Positions 1-9,055 of a stretch of 64,000 bases of DNA are shown here, one piece after another. The stretch spans positions 248,001-312,000 of the forward strand of contig NZ_ML775961.1 of assembly GCF_009769385.1 (NCBI RefSeq), in the 5' to 3' direction. The position numbers and the translations under genes are program-made. Below the pieces are notes generated by a model. It did no database searches, was not told the DNA's origin, and saw nothing but the letters and a program-made list of their open reading frames with translations. Position 1 is the stretch's first letter. Every line of letters begins with the position of its first letter. This DNA comes from Saccharothrix deserti. Lineage in GTDB: Bacteria > Actinomycetota > Actinomycetes > Mycobacteriales > Pseudonocardiaceae.

Positions 1-1
1 C

Positions 2-574
2 GGCCCCGTGAAGGCAGCGCTCGACGTCCTGCGCGACATCCGCAACGAGATCCGCCTGGCCGTCGACCACGGCGGCATCTCCGGTGAGTCCTACCGCGAC
101 GACGTCGCCGGCTGGTACACGCCGCTGAACGCGTTCCTGTCCATCGGTCCACCGGTCGGCCGGATCGAGGAGATGATCGCTTTGCTGAGGTCGGGCGTGC
201 TCCAGGCCGTAGGGCCCGACCTGCGACACGGTCCCACCGGGTTCACGGTCGGGGACGTCGAGGTGACGTCCGTGGTCGAGGCGCGGATGCCCGAGGTGGA
301 CGTGCGCCAGGCGGCGAACCCGCTCCTGCGCCACCTCCTGCGCACCGCCCAGGCCCGTCCGTTCCGCCTCGGCGCCTACGAGACGGGCGGCTTGGACGTG
401 ACCCGAACCCCGTCACGCGTCGTGGACGCGACCGGTCGACCCCACCCGCGTCGCTTCGCGTTCGGCGTGCCGACGGAATACGTCCACTGGGTCACGGCCG
501 CCGGAGTCCGCCCGTGGTCGGCATCGGTGACGTTGGTGGAGGCCGATGCGATCGCACGGGCGGCACTGTCATGA
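2..574 (+). CDS. FAD/NAD(P)-binding protein, C-terminal part (5' truncated by window edge)
   Basis: The frame is open from the first complete codon of the window. The GTG at 8 is only an internal candidate, so the gene very probably begins upstream. The visible 190 or so residues resemble the C-terminal region of the large actinobacterial FAD-NAD(P)-binding protein family; the ending FGVPTEYVHWVTAAG followed by an ALS C-terminus is typical of it. The N-terminal Rossmann fold and its GxGxxG motif lie outside the window, so cofactor binding cannot be checked. The substrate is unknown. It ends about 150 bp before the flavin oxidase gene at 723, on the same strand. Confidence 0.65.
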   Translation, partial: GPVKAALDVLRDIRNEIRLAVDHGGISGESYRDDVAGWYTPLNAFLSIGPPVGRIEEMIALLRSGVLQAVGPDLRHGPTGFTVGDVEVTSVVEARMPEVDVRQAANPLLRHLLRTAQARPFRLGAYETGGLDVTRTPSRVVDATGRPHPRRFAFGVPTEYVHWVTAAGVRPWSASVTLVEADAIARAALS

Positions 575-722
575 ACCTGCTCTCGCCGGTGTGGCCGGGA
601 CGCCGGTGGCGTCGCTCGTGATCGACGAGGCGAGGCGCACGCCGATCGGATGGCGGAGAACCGTGCGGCGGAGAGGCTGCGGGTGGCCGGAGCGCTGCTG
701 AACATGAGGCAGAATCTGGCCG

Positions 723-1946
723 GTGAGCACCAACTGGGCAGGCAACTTCACCTTCTCCGCCGGGCTGACCGCGCACCCGACCTCGGTCGAGGAGGTCCAG
801 GACGCGGTCAGGGCGGCCGAGTCGGCGCACGTGGTCGGCGCCGGCCACTCGTTCAGCACGATCGCCGACACCTCCGGCACGCTGATCAGCCTCGACCGGA
901 TGCCCGAGGTGTTCGAGGTCCGGTCCGGGTCGGTGCGGGTGGGCGCCGGGATGCGGTTGGCGCGGCTCGCCGACTTGCTGCACGCCGCCGGCCTCGCACT
1001 GCCCGCCATGCCGTCGTTGCCGCACATCACGATCACCGGTGCGTGCGCGACCGCCACCCACGGCTCGGGCAACGACATCCCGTCGCTCGCGAGCCTGGTC
1101 CGCTCACTCGACCTCGTCACCGCCGACGGCGGCATCACCACGTTGAGCAGGGGAGACGCCGGGTTCGACGGGGCCGTGGTGGCGTTCGGGTCGCTCGGCG
1201 TGGTGGTGGCGGTGGAGCTGGACGTCGTCCCGACCTTCGAGGTCGAGCAGCGGGTCTACCAGGACATGCCGTTCGACGCCCTGGTCGCGAACGTCGACGC
1301 GGTCTTCGCCAGTGCCTACAGCGTCAGCGCCTTCACCACCTGGCAGGGCGTGGCCCACGTGTTCGCCAAGCACCGCACGACCGACACCAGGCACGACCTG
1401 GCCTGGACGGGAGCGACGGCGGCCACCGAGCCGCACCACCCGGTCCCCGGCCAGCCCACCCTGCACTGCACGACCCAGCTCGGCGTGCCCGGCCCGTGGC
1501 ACGAACGGCTGCCGCACTTCCGCGCCGACTTCACCCCCAGCGTCGGTCGCGAGCTGCAGTCCGAGTACTTCGTGGCCCGCGAGCACGCCGCCGAGGCGCT
1601 GAAGGCGTTGAACGCCCTGGCCGCCGAGCTCGCGCCCGTGCTGCTGACCTCCGAGGTCCGCACGGTCGCGGCCGACGCGCAGTGGCTGAGCCCGGTGCAC
1701 GGCCGGCCGAGCGTCGCCTTCCACTTCACCTGGCAGCCCGACGACACGGCCGTCCGCACCGTGCTCCGCAAGATCGAGGCCTCGCTCAGCCCGTGGCGTC
1801 CACGCCCGCACTGGGGCAAGGTGTTCGAAATGGCCGACCCCGGTGAGCGGTACGAGAACTGGGCGCGGTTCGCCGAACTGCAGGCGCGACTCGACCCCGC
1901 CGGCAAATTCCGCAACCCCTTGATTGACGGTTGGTTCACCGGATAA
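723..1946 (+). CDS. FAD-dependent alditol oxidase-like protein (VAO/D-arabinono-1,4-lactone oxidase family)
   Basis: The 407-residue product matches Streptomyces alditol oxidase (AldO, about 418 aa) in size and layout. An N-terminal FAD_binding_4 domain comes first. It contains VGAGHSFSTIAD near residue 40, where the His of GHSF is the expected site of covalent flavin attachment, and ITGACATATHGSG, the second FAD loop. A C-terminal ALO-type substrate domain ends in LDPAGKFRNPLI. Family members oxidise the terminal carbinol of polyols such as xylitol or sorbitol with O2, giving an aldose and H2O2. No signal peptide is seen, so a cytoplasmic location is likely. The GTG at 723 gives the normal N-terminus of the family. 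A strong hairpin follows the gene. Confidence 0.85.
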   Translation: MSTNWAGNFTFSAGLTAHPTSVEEVQDAVRAAESAHVVGAGHSFSTIADTSGTLISLDRMPEVFEVRSGSVRVGAGMRLARLADLLHAAGLALPAMPSLPHITITGACATATHGSGNDIPSLASLVRSLDLVTADGGITTLSRGDAGFDGAVVAFGSLGVVVAVELDVVPTFEVEQRVYQDMPFDALVANVDAVFASAYSVSAFTTWQGVAHVFAKHRTTDTRHDLAWTGATAATEPHHPVPGQPTLHCTTQLGVPGPWHERLPHFRADFTPSVGRELQSEYFVAREHAAEALKALNALAAELAPVLLTSEVRTVAADAQWLSPVHGRPSVAFHFTWQPDDTAVRTVLRKIEASLSPWRPRPHWGKVFEMADPGERYENWARFAELQARLDPAGKFRNPLIDGWFTG

Positions 1947-1971
1947 GCGGGGTCCGCCCGAGCACGGCTTC

Positions 1972-2002
1972 CCGGTCCGTCACCCACCCTGACGGACCGG
2001 GC
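1972..2002. terminator. Hairpin between convergent genes
   Basis: A perfect 12-bp inverted repeat, CCCGGTCCGTCA (1972-1983) and TGACGGACCGGG (1991-2002), is separated by 7 nt. It lies between the end of the alditol oxidase gene and the convergent regulator gene, so a bidirectional intrinsic terminator is the likely role. There is no long U-tract, as is common in actinomycetes. Confidence 0.6.
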
Positions 2003-2025
2003 CCCACCGACGTGACCGCACGATC

Positions 2026-2062
2026 ACAACCGGGAGCTCACAACCGGGAGCTCACAACCGGG
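2026..2062. repeat. 14-bp tandem direct repeat at a gene end
   Basis: ACAACCGGGAGCTC occurs at 2026-2039 and 2040-2053 and is followed by a partial third copy (ACAACCGGG, 2054-2062). The last copy overlaps the stop codon and final codons of the minus-strand regulator gene. It was probably generated by local slippage; no function is evident. Confidence 0.6.
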
Positions 2063-3851
2063 CGAACCGCCGCAACGCCTCCACGTCGGGCACGACCACG
2101 TCACGCCGCAGGTGGCTCACCACGACACCCGCCTTGCGCAGGTCGGCGAACGCCTTCTCGGCCGTGCGCGGCTTCATCCCGGCGATCGACGCCAGCTCCA
2201 CCTTGGTCAGCGGGATGCCCAGCACCCAGCCGTCGACCTCCTGCCTGCCGTGCGCGCAGACCAGCTCGGCCAGCACCCGCGCCACCCGTTCGGCGGCGGT
2301 GTGGGACAGGAAGTCGCGCCGCCGCCGGTTGGCCCACCGCAGCTGGTCGTCGATCACCCCGATCAGCTCCACGAACCCGTCGTTGCGGCGGTGCAGGAAC
2401 CCGTGCAGCTCGGCGCTGGTGATCAGCTTCGCGGTGACGTCACCGCAGGTCACGACGGTGGCCGAGCGCGGCTTGTGGTCGAGTCCGGCGAGTTCGCCGA
2501 CCAGGTCGCCCGCAACCCGCACGGTGAGCACGGCGGTGTCCCCGCTCGCGTCGTTGACCAGTACCTTCACCACGCCTTCGAGCAGCAGGAACACGTGCGT
2601 GTCGGTGGCGTCCTGGACGATGATCTCCCGGTCGGCGGCGTAGCGGACCGCGGTCCCGAGGGTCAGCAGCTCCTGCCTGCTGCTCTCCCGCAGCCGGGCG
2701 AGCAGGGTGCCCGGTGGCCACTCCGGCGTCGCCACGCTCTGCCGCACCGCGGGCGTGCTCGACTTCGTGGTGGCCAGCGACCGGCCGGCGTCGGCGAACG
2801 ACGCGTAGCCGCGTTCGAACGACGGGTCGGGCAGCACGCCGGCCAACAGCGCCTCGCACGCCCGCCGCTGCTCGTCCAGCGCCTGCACGGCCGGGTGGTC
2901 CGGGCCGAGTGTCGCCGCGGACTGCGTCGACGCGTCGCGCACCACGTCGAGCAGGCGTTGCGCCTGCGTGCGGGTGCCTTCGAGGTGTGCCAGCTCCAGT
3001 TCCGCCGACGCCAGGTTCGACATCGCGATCACCGCGTGCGGGTGGTCCGCGCCCAGCCTGGTGGCGGTGCGGTCGGCGGCCGACCGCAGGCTGGGCAGCG
3101 CGAGCCGGGCCCGTTCGGCGGACCGGCGCACCCTGGCCAGCTCGAACTCGGCGGACGCCAGGTTGGCCTGCGCGACCAGCGCCCGCGGGTGGTTCGGTCC
3201 CAGTGAGTTCAGCGCCCGGTCGGTCGCGTCGCGCAGATCGGTCAACGCCTCGGCGACCTCTTCGGCGTCACCGTGGTCGCGGGCGATCCGGAACCGCGCG
3301 CACATCAGGTTCAGCCGGACCACGCACGTCTGCGGGTGGTTCGAGCCGAGCACCGCCGCGTTGCGCTGCAAGGCCAGCTCCAACGCGCCCGTCTCGGTCG
3401 ACTTCACCGGTTCGACCGCCACCGCGACCGAACCCACCGCCACCGGGTCGGCCACCGTCGCCGGGTCGAGGAAGTCGCCCACCACCTGGCGCAGGGGAGC
3501 ACCCCGACCGAACGCCGCACCCGGCGCCCTCCGCCGCACCTGACGCGGCGCGATCGTGCCCGGCTCACGCCGACCCCGGGCCACGGACGCCAGCGCCTGC
3601 TGGTCGCGCACCCGTGACGCCTCCGGACCTGTCGGGTCCACCAGGGCGAGCATGGCGATCAGCAGCGCGTCCGCGGCGTCGGCGGAGCCGATCCGGGTCA
3701 GCGCGGCGGCACAGCGCAGCAGGCGGTCCACGTCCCGGCGGGCGCTGAGCGTGTCCAGCGAGCGTGCCAAGTCCACGGCGAGGCGCCGTGCCGCCTGCCG
3801 GTCCGGGGCGGACCGGGACAGGACTGCTTCGAGTTCGACCATACGGTTCAT
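2052..3851 (-). CDS. TPR-repeat / cyclic nucleotide-binding / Crp-type HTH transcriptional regulator
   Basis: An unusual three-part protein of 599 residues. The N-terminal half holds tetratricopeptide repeats of the TPR_10/12 (kinesin-light-chain-like) class, with repeated units such as LGPNHPRALVAQANLASAEF and LGADHPHAVIAMSNLASAEL. A cyclic-nucleotide-binding beta-roll follows (FLLLEGVVKVLV, GDLVGELAGLDHKPRSATVV). The C-terminus is a Crp/Fnr winged HTH (IPLTKVELASIAGMKPRTAEKAFADL). It is expected to be a DNA-binding regulator whose TPR part senses a protein partner or links to signalling. The frame is open for another 128 codons upstream, but those residues look non-coding (Arg/His-rich); the ATG at 3851 or 3842 is the likely start. 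A 16-bp perfect palindrome lies about 200 bp upstream. Confidence 0.75.
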   Translation of the reverse strand: MNRMVELEAVLSRSAPDRQAARRLAVDLARSLDTLSARRDVDRLLRCAAALTRIGSADAADALLIAMLALVDPTGPEASRVRDQQALASVARGRREPGTIAPRQVRRRAPGAAFGRGAPLRQVVGDFLDPATVADPVAVGSVAVAVEPVKSTETGALELALQRNAAVLGSNHPQTCVVRLNLMCARFRIARDHGDAEEVAEALTDLRDATDRALNSLGPNHPRALVAQANLASAEFELARVRRSAERARLALPSLRSAADRTATRLGADHPHAVIAMSNLASAELELAHLEGTRTQAQRLLDVVRDASTQSAATLGPDHPAVQALDEQRRACEALLAGVLPDPSFERGYASFADAGRSLATTKSSTPAVRQSVATPEWPPGTLLARLRESSRQELLTLGTAVRYAADREIIVQDATDTHVFLLLEGVVKVLVNDASGDTAVLTVRVAGDLVGELAGLDHKPRSATVVTCGDVTAKLITSAELHGFLHRRNDGFVELIGVIDDQLRWANRRRRDFLSHTAAERVARVLAELVCAHGRQEVDGWVLGIPLTKVELASIAGMKPRTAEKAFADLRKAGVVVSHLRRDVVVPDVEALRRFARL

Positions 3852-4047
3852 CCGGCACCCCAGGTGGTTGCTCGGTCTGCGACAGCGCTGTTCACGCGTT
3901 CGGACGCCGTGTTCCGGCGTTCGGGCGCGCGCACTCGTGCCGTCGGAGTGGAATCCTCGTCCATAGCGGCGATATCGGTTGCTCCGGGTATTCGTTAGCG
4001 CATGCCTGACATTGTTACGGGTCAAATGGTCGGATGTCCGAACGCTA

Positions 4048-4063
4048 TCCGCAATATTGCGGA
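4048..4063. promoter_or_regulatory. 16-bp perfect palindrome, candidate operator of the TPR/Crp regulator gene
   Basis: TCCGCAATATTGCGGA is self-complementary over 16 bp and sits in the AT-rich region upstream of the regulator starting at 3851. Such a site could bind the encoded Crp-type dimer (autoregulation), but it does not match the classical TGTGA-N6-TCACA consensus, so the cognate factor is unknown. Confidence 0.45.
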
Positions 4064-4260
4064 AAACCGTGCAAGTTTTTGCCCGGCGGTGCTCATCAGG
4101 GGGTGAGCGCCGCCCTCGACATCCGTGAAGGCGGCGCTCCTCGGTCCCCGCGACCTTAGACGTCTGATGAGTTGGACAGAAATGGCCCGCCCCCGACGCT
4201 CGTCCGGAGGCGTTCGGCATGACCCCACCGAGCAACGGCGTCGGGACGCTCCCAGACTTC

Positions 4261-4296
4261 GACGGCGGGACCGGGCGATAACCCGGTCCCGCCGTC
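4261..4296 (-). terminator. Intrinsic terminator of the DUF6069 gene
   Basis: A perfect 15-bp stem, GACGGCGGGACCGGG (4261-4275) and CCCGGTCCCGCCGTC (4282-4296), has a 6-nt loop CGATAA. It lies about 50 bp beyond the stop codon of the minus-strand membrane protein gene. Confidence 0.65.
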
Positions 4297-4349
4297 GAGG
4301 GGCGCGAACAGCCGCTGTGCCGGCGATCTCCGGACGGCGGCGACTTCGA

Positions 4350-4778
4350 TCAGGCGGGGACGGCGGCCGTTCCCGGCGCGTCGGCGGGCAGCGGCAGGAC
4401 CTTGGCGAAGATCGGCACCGCGACCCCGGCCACCACGAAGTGCATCACCATCAGCCCGATCACACCGATCGCGCTCGCACCCGCAATGCCGAACAGCGGC
4501 AGGTCGGGCAGCAACGACACCACGACCACGATCGGCACCAGCTTGCGCAGCAACGCGTTCGGGCGCTTGGCCCTGCTGCGGATCAGCGACCACGCCACGG
4601 CGGCCACGACCACGCCGACGGTGGTCAGGAAGACGTACGCCTGCGGCGCCAGGCCTTGGATGACCTGCGGCGACGCACCGAGCGCCTGGGCCGCGAAGGA
4701 CACCACGGTGTTACCCGCGGACGCCAACACGATCGCTGCCAGGACGCCAACTACGACCCGACCCTTGCTCGATTCCAC
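4350..4778 (-). CDS. DUF6069 family small integral membrane protein
   Basis: The 142-residue product has four predicted hydrophobic helices (VVVGVLAAIVLASAGNTVVSF, the segment around residues 45-70, VPIVVVVSLLPDLPLF, and IGLMVMHFVVAGVAVPIFA) and short loops. This is the layout of the actinobacterial DUF6069 family of unknown function. The GTG at 4778 was chosen because GGGGAG lies 5-6 nt upstream. The frame stays open for 41 more codons, but they do not look like a leader. No neighbouring gene suggests a role. Confidence 0.65.
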   Translation of the reverse strand: MESSKGRVVVGVLAAIVLASAGNTVVSFAAQALGASPQVIQGLAPQAYVFLTTVGVVVAAVAWSLIRSRAKRPNALLRKLVPIVVVVSLLPDLPLFGIAGASAIGVIGLMVMHFVVAGVAVPIFAKVLPLPADAPGTAAVPA

Positions 4779-4918
4779 GGCTACTCCCCAACGGTGTCGA
4801 TAGCGCTGTCGATCCGGTGCTCGACCGGCACTGTCGAGTTCGGACAGATGGTCTGCGGAAAGGGTCAGGTGGGGCCGCCCGGTGTTCGCGGGCAGCCCCA
4901 CCTGAGTCGGGGGAGGGG

Positions 4919-5773
4919 TCAGTTCTTGAGCAGCGCGGCGACGGCCTCGTCGAGGGGCGTGGTGGGCCGGCCGATCAGCGTCCGCAGGTCGCCGGAGGTG
5001 CTGGCGAGTTCACCGGCGGCGATGGCGCGGTCGGCGTCGACGAGCATGTCGGCGACGAAGTCGGGTAGCCCGGCGCCGACGAGGATCCCGCGGTGCTGGT
5101 CGGCGGGAACGTCCTGGTAGGCGACGGTCTTGCCGGAAATGCGGGCGATGGCGTCGGCCAGCTCGGCGTAGGTGAAGGGCTCGTCGGCGGCCAGCTCGTA
5201 GGCCTTGCCCTCGTGGCCTTCGCCGGTGAGGGCCGCCACGGCGGCCTCGGCGTAGTCGATGCGGGGAACGCCGCCGACCCGGCCGTCACCGGCACTGCCG
5301 ACGATCGCGCCGAAGTCGAGGCTCTGGGCGACCGACTGCTCGTAGTTCTCGGTGTACCAGCTGTTGCGCAGGAACGTGAACGGGATGCCCGACTCGCGGA
5401 TGAGCTCCTCGGTGGCCTTGTGGTCGGGGGCCAGGGAGATGCTCGTGGTGTCGGCGTACAGGACGCTGGTGTAGAGCAGGTGGCTCACACCGGCGGCCTT
5501 GGCGGCGTCGATCACGGCGGCGTGCTGAGGCACCCGCCGGCCGACCTCGCTGCTGGAGATCAGCAGGACCTTGTCCGCGCCGGCGAACGCCTCGACCAGG
5601 GTGGAGGGCTCGTTGTAGTCCGCGGTGCGAACCTGGACGCCGAGCGCGGCGAGGTCGGCGGCCTTCTGCGGGTCGCGCACGGTGGCTACGACCTGATCCG
5701 CGGGGACCTTCTTGACCAGGGCTTCCACGACCAGGCGGCCGAGCTGTCCAGTGGCACCGGTGACAACGATCAT
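4919..5773 (-). CDS. qorB: NAD(P)H:quinone oxidoreductase QorB-like (NmrA/SDR family)
   Basis: The 284-residue product follows E. coli QorB (YtfG) closely through its length. It has the N-terminal dinucleotide motif VTGATGQLGRLVVEAL, the LLISSSEVGRRVPQH segment, LLYTSVLYADT, FLRNSWYTENY and a C-terminal IGRPTTPLDEAV. Family members reduce quinones with NADPH and protect against electrophile and redox stress. The ATG at 5773 follows GAGGAG at a good distance. It is divergent from an HxlR-type regulator gene at 5895, the same arrangement as qorB-qorR/ytfGH in other bacteria, and shares a palindrome with it. Confidence 0.85.
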   Translation of the reverse strand: MIVVTGATGQLGRLVVEALVKKVPADQVVATVRDPQKAADLAALGVQVRTADYNEPSTLVEAFAGADKVLLISSSEVGRRVPQHAAVIDAAKAAGVSHLLYTSVLYADTTSISLAPDHKATEELIRESGIPFTFLRNSWYTENYEQSVAQSLDFGAIVGSAGDGRVGGVPRIDYAEAAVAALTGEGHEGKAYELAADEPFTYAELADAIARISGKTVAYQDVPADQHRGILVGAGLPDFVADMLVDADRAIAAGELASTSGDLRTLIGRPTTPLDEAVAALLKN

Positions 5774-5813
5774 CGAGAAACTCCTCAACTCGAAACTCTG
5801 CTCTCCACAAGAC

Positions 5814-5836
5814 TGCACTAACTTTTAGAAAGTGCA
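5814..5836. promoter_or_regulatory. Candidate HxlR operator between divergent qorB-like and hxlR-like genes
   Basis: TGCACT (5814-5819) and AGTGCA (5831-5836) form an inverted repeat around an AT-rich 11-nt centre, midway between the two divergent start codons. The position is suitable for one regulator controlling both genes, presumably the HxlR protein encoded at 5895. Confidence 0.6.
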
Positions 5837-5894
5837 ACCCTGGGGTGAGTACCATCACGTGAGGAGGTGCTGTGCTGAGAGTATCCTCAGAAAC

Positions 5895-6308
5895 ATGAGC
5901 GAGGTGTCCGAGTGCGCGGTCGAGCGCGAGACCGAACACGACCAGTTGTTGTTCGACGTGTTCGCGCAGCGTTGCCCGTCGCGGGCGACCCTGGAGCACC
6001 TCACCGGCCGCTGGGGAGTGCTGGCGATGGCGGCGCTGCACGACGGCACGTTCCGCTTCAACGAACTGCGCCGCCGGGTCCACGGGGTCAGCGAGAAGAT
6101 GCTCGCCCAGACCCTGCAGGCGTTGGAGCGTGACGGTTTCGTGCACCGCGAAGCGCAGCACACGATCCCGCCGAAGGTCGAGTACAGCCTCACCGACCGC
6201 GGCAAGCGCACCGCCGCGTTGCTGGTCGAACTCATCCACGACGTCGAGGCCCAGATGCCCGACGTGATCGCCGCCAACCAGCGCTACGACGCGGCGAAGA
6301 ACGGCTGA
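5895..6308 (+). CDS. HxlR family winged-helix transcriptional regulator
   Basis: The 137-residue product is a single HxlR/MarR-like winged helix. CPSRATLEHLTGRWGVLAMAAL is the usual N-terminal helix with a Cys at its start, FRFNELRRRVHGVSEKMLAQ the recognition helix region, and EYSLTDRGK the wing. The N-terminal Cys is the residue that senses thiol oxidation in QorR/YodB-type members, so a redox or quinone-sensing repressor of the divergent qorB-like gene is the likely role. The ATG at 5895 gives the family N-terminus; an upstream ATG in frame is not needed. Confidence 0.82.
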   Translation: MSEVSECAVERETEHDQLLFDVFAQRCPSRATLEHLTGRWGVLAMAALHDGTFRFNELRRRVHGVSEKMLAQTLQALERDGFVHREAQHTIPPKVEYSLTDRGKRTAALLVELIHDVEAQMPDVIAANQRYDAAKNG

Positions 6309-6342
6309 CCGCGCCGCCGGGCGCTTCCGCGGACCACTCGCA

Positions 6343-6380
6343 CTGCCTCCCGATGCGGCACCTGTGCCGCCGGGAGGCAG
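6343..6380 (+). terminator. Intrinsic terminator after the HxlR gene
   Basis: A two-part stem, CTGCCTCCCG-AT-GCGGCAC, loops over CT into GTGCCGC-CGGGAGGCAG. It gives 17 paired bases about 35 bp after the stop codon. Confidence 0.65.
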
Positions 6381-6452
6381 CGGTGTGTGCGCCTGTTCGT
6401 TCGAAGTCTCCGCCGTGATCGTCTCAGTTGGCGTCGCCGGGTTCTCGACCCC

Positions 6453-6461
6453 GAAAGTTTC
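6453..6461. promoter_or_regulatory. GAAA-G-TTTC motif upstream of the xylanase gene
   Basis: GAAAGTTTC, a short odd-length palindrome, lies about 60 bp before the xylanase start. GAAA/TTTC palindromes of this kind have been described in promoters of Streptomyces xylanase genes. The match is short, so this is a suggestion only. Confidence 0.35.
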
Positions 6462-6496
6462 TGTCATGCTGACGAAACACTTCTGCCGCCGCCTGA

Positions 6497-7519
<1,023 letters not shown>

Positions 7520-7607
7520 TCATCCCGGGCCGCGCCAGGCGGTGGACCTCGGGGCGTGACGCCCGGGACCTACCGCCGCCGACCCCACCAGCAGGGGAGG
7601 AAGTTCC

Positions 7608-8633
7608 ATGGCAAGAACGAGTCGTGTGCTCGCGGGCGCCATCGCCCTCGCGGCACTGCTCGCCCCGTCCGTGCCCGCGGTCGCCGCCGCCGACGTGGCC
7701 GCCGCGGCACCGGTCCGGGTGATGCCGCTGGGTGATTCGATCACCGACGGTTTCAACGTCCCCGGCGGCTACCGCGTCGACCTGTGGCAGAAGTTCGTGG
7801 CCGGCGGCTACAGCGTCGACTTCGTCGGCTCGGCGGTCAACGGTCCGAGCAGCCTCGGCGATCGCGACCACGAGGGCCACTCGGGCTGGACCATCGCCCA
7901 GATCGACAGCAACGTCACCAACTGGCTGCGCACCTACACCCCCGAAACGATCCTGCTGCACATCGGCACCAACGACATGTACGGCGGCGACCCGGCCGGC
8001 GCGCCGAACCGGCTGTCCGCCCTGGTCGACCGCATCACCACCCTGGCGCCCAATGCGCGCCTGTTCGTGGCGACGATCACCCCGCTGTCCTCCTACGACT
8101 CGACCGTGCGGACGTTCAACGCGACGATCCCGCCGATGGTGCAGAGCAAGGCCAACGCGGGCAAGAAGGTGTACCTGGTCGACCAGTACCGCGCGCTGAC
8201 CACCGCCGACCTCGCCGACGGCGTGCACCCCAACGCCGGTGGCTACAGCAAGATGGCCACCGCCTGGTACAACGCGCTGCTGTCGGTGCCGGGCAGCATC
8301 GGCAACGGGGGCAACCAGCCGCCCGACCCCGTCGGTGCCTGCACGGCGACCTCGCGCGTCGTCAACTCCTGGGGTGGCGGGTACCAGGGCGAGATCACCG
8401 TCCGCAACACCGCGACGTCCGCGCTCAACGGCTGGACCGTGCGGATGACCCTGCCCGGCGGGCAGAGCCTCGCCAACATCTGGGGCGGGGTGAACACCGG
8501 CACCAGCGGCGCGGTCACCGTGAAGAACGCCGCCTACAACGGGTCGGTCGGCGCGGGCGCGTCCACCACCTTCGGGTTCGTGGTCAACGGCGGGTCGTCC
8601 ACCCCGGGCGACCTGACCTGCGCCAGCCCGTGA
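7608..8633 (+). CDS. Secreted SGNH/GDSL esterase with CBM2 (acetylxylan-esterase-like, CE3 type)
   Basis: The 341-residue product has a signal peptide (about 27 aa). An SGNH hydrolase domain follows, with block I VMPLGDSITDG, block III HIGTNDMYGG and block V DGVHPN carrying the catalytic Asp/His. After the linker NGGNQPPDPVG there is a C-terminal family 2 carbohydrate-binding module (about residues 240-341), with conserved Trp in NSWGGGYQGEITVRN and NGWTVRM. This order is typical of family CE3 acetylxylan esterases of actinomycetes. It probably removes acetyl groups from xylan while bound to cellulose or xylan. The start follows GGGGAGG. Confidence 0.88.
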   Translation: MARTSRVLAGAIALAALLAPSVPAVAAADVAAAAPVRVMPLGDSITDGFNVPGGYRVDLWQKFVAGGYSVDFVGSAVNGPSSLGDRDHEGHSGWTIAQIDSNVTNWLRTYTPETILLHIGTNDMYGGDPAGAPNRLSALVDRITTLAPNARLFVATITPLSSYDSTVRTFNATIPPMVQSKANAGKKVYLVDQYRALTTADLADGVHPNAGGYSKMATAWYNALLSVPGSIGNGGNQPPDPVGACTATSRVVNSWGGGYQGEITVRNTATSALNGWTVRMTLPGGQSLANIWGGVNTGTSGAVTVKNAAYNGSVGAGASTTFGFVVNGGSSTPGDLTCASP

Positions 8634-8660
8634 CCGACTCCTGACCCGCGTGCGATCGAC

Positions 8661-8696
8661 GGGATACCCGCGCCAAGCACTTGGTGCGGGTATCCC
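8661..8696 (+). terminator. Intrinsic terminator after the esterase gene
   Basis: GGGATACCCGC (8661-8671) pairs with GCGGGTATCCC (8686-8696); the inner CCAAG/CTTGG extends the stem with one mismatch. It sits 28 bp after the stop codon. Confidence 0.65.
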
Positions 8697-8954
8697 GAGG
8701 GCTGCGGCCGCGGAGGGGATCGACGGTGGCACGTCCCCAGGGCGCGGATATGGCGGTTGATACTCCGATTGGGTGAACCGGCGTTGAACCACTTCAGTCG
8801 GCGCGTCGCGATGCCGAAGAAGGAGATAAGCACCGGAACCCCGCACGGGACCGGTGCTTTTTCGCGTTCCAGCGGCGGTTCGGTGTCAGGTCGGCGCGGG
8901 CGGGGGTGAACGTCTCGCTCATCCTGTCTCCCCTCTGGTCTCGCCGGGCCAACG
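8697..8954. other. Intergenic stretch with a second T-tailed hairpin
   Basis: No convincing gene. At about 8828-8863 an inverted repeat (AAGCACCGG with CCGGTGCTT, inner GTCCCG/CGGGAC-like pairing) runs into TTTTT on the plus strand, a good intrinsic terminator although no plus-strand gene directly precedes it. A short minus-strand frame (about 8794-8922) begins behind a GGGGAGA sequence but resembles nothing I know. Confidence 0.4.
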
Positions 8955-9035
8955 ATCTAACGTTAACACCCGCTTGCATGCGTTAGATTGGTGTGATTGG
9001 CTTCTAACGGCAACGGTGCGACGCAGACGTTAGAA
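8955..9035. promoter_or_regulatory. Two consecutive inverted repeats, 8-bp arms with N18 spacing
   Basis: ATCTAACG (8955-8962) pairs with CGTTAGAT (8981-8988), and TTCTAACG (9002-9009) pairs with CGTTAGAA (9028-9035). Both pairs have exactly 18 nt between the arms and lie 20-100 bp before the SnoaL-like gene at 9056. The regular arrangement strongly suggests a regulatory site for an unlinked or unrecognised regulator. Confidence 0.6.
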
Positions 9036-9055
9036 CGCCCCGAGGTAGGAGACAC

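Larger units (their letters stand above)
3852..4349. other. Intergenic region with palindrome and two strong hairpins
   Basis: I see no convincing gene in these 498 bp. The stretch near 3990-4080 is noticeably AT-richer than its surroundings, as expected for the promoter of the minus-strand regulator, and includes the palindrome at 4048-4063. A 10-bp hairpin (GAGCGCCGCC 4105-4114 with GGCGGCGCTC 4130-4139) and the terminator at 4261-4296 fill much of the rest. Confidence 0.5.

Noticed and set aside
4233..4248. CebR-like sequence (CGGGACGCTCCCAG)
   Set aside because: It differs from the CebR consensus at several positions, is not symmetric and does not precede a sugar gene.
8794..8922. Short minus-strand frame of 42 codons behind GGGGAGA
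   Set aside because: The composition is basic and irregular, the frame runs through a terminator-like hairpin, and I know no relative; left as a remark in the intergenic entry.
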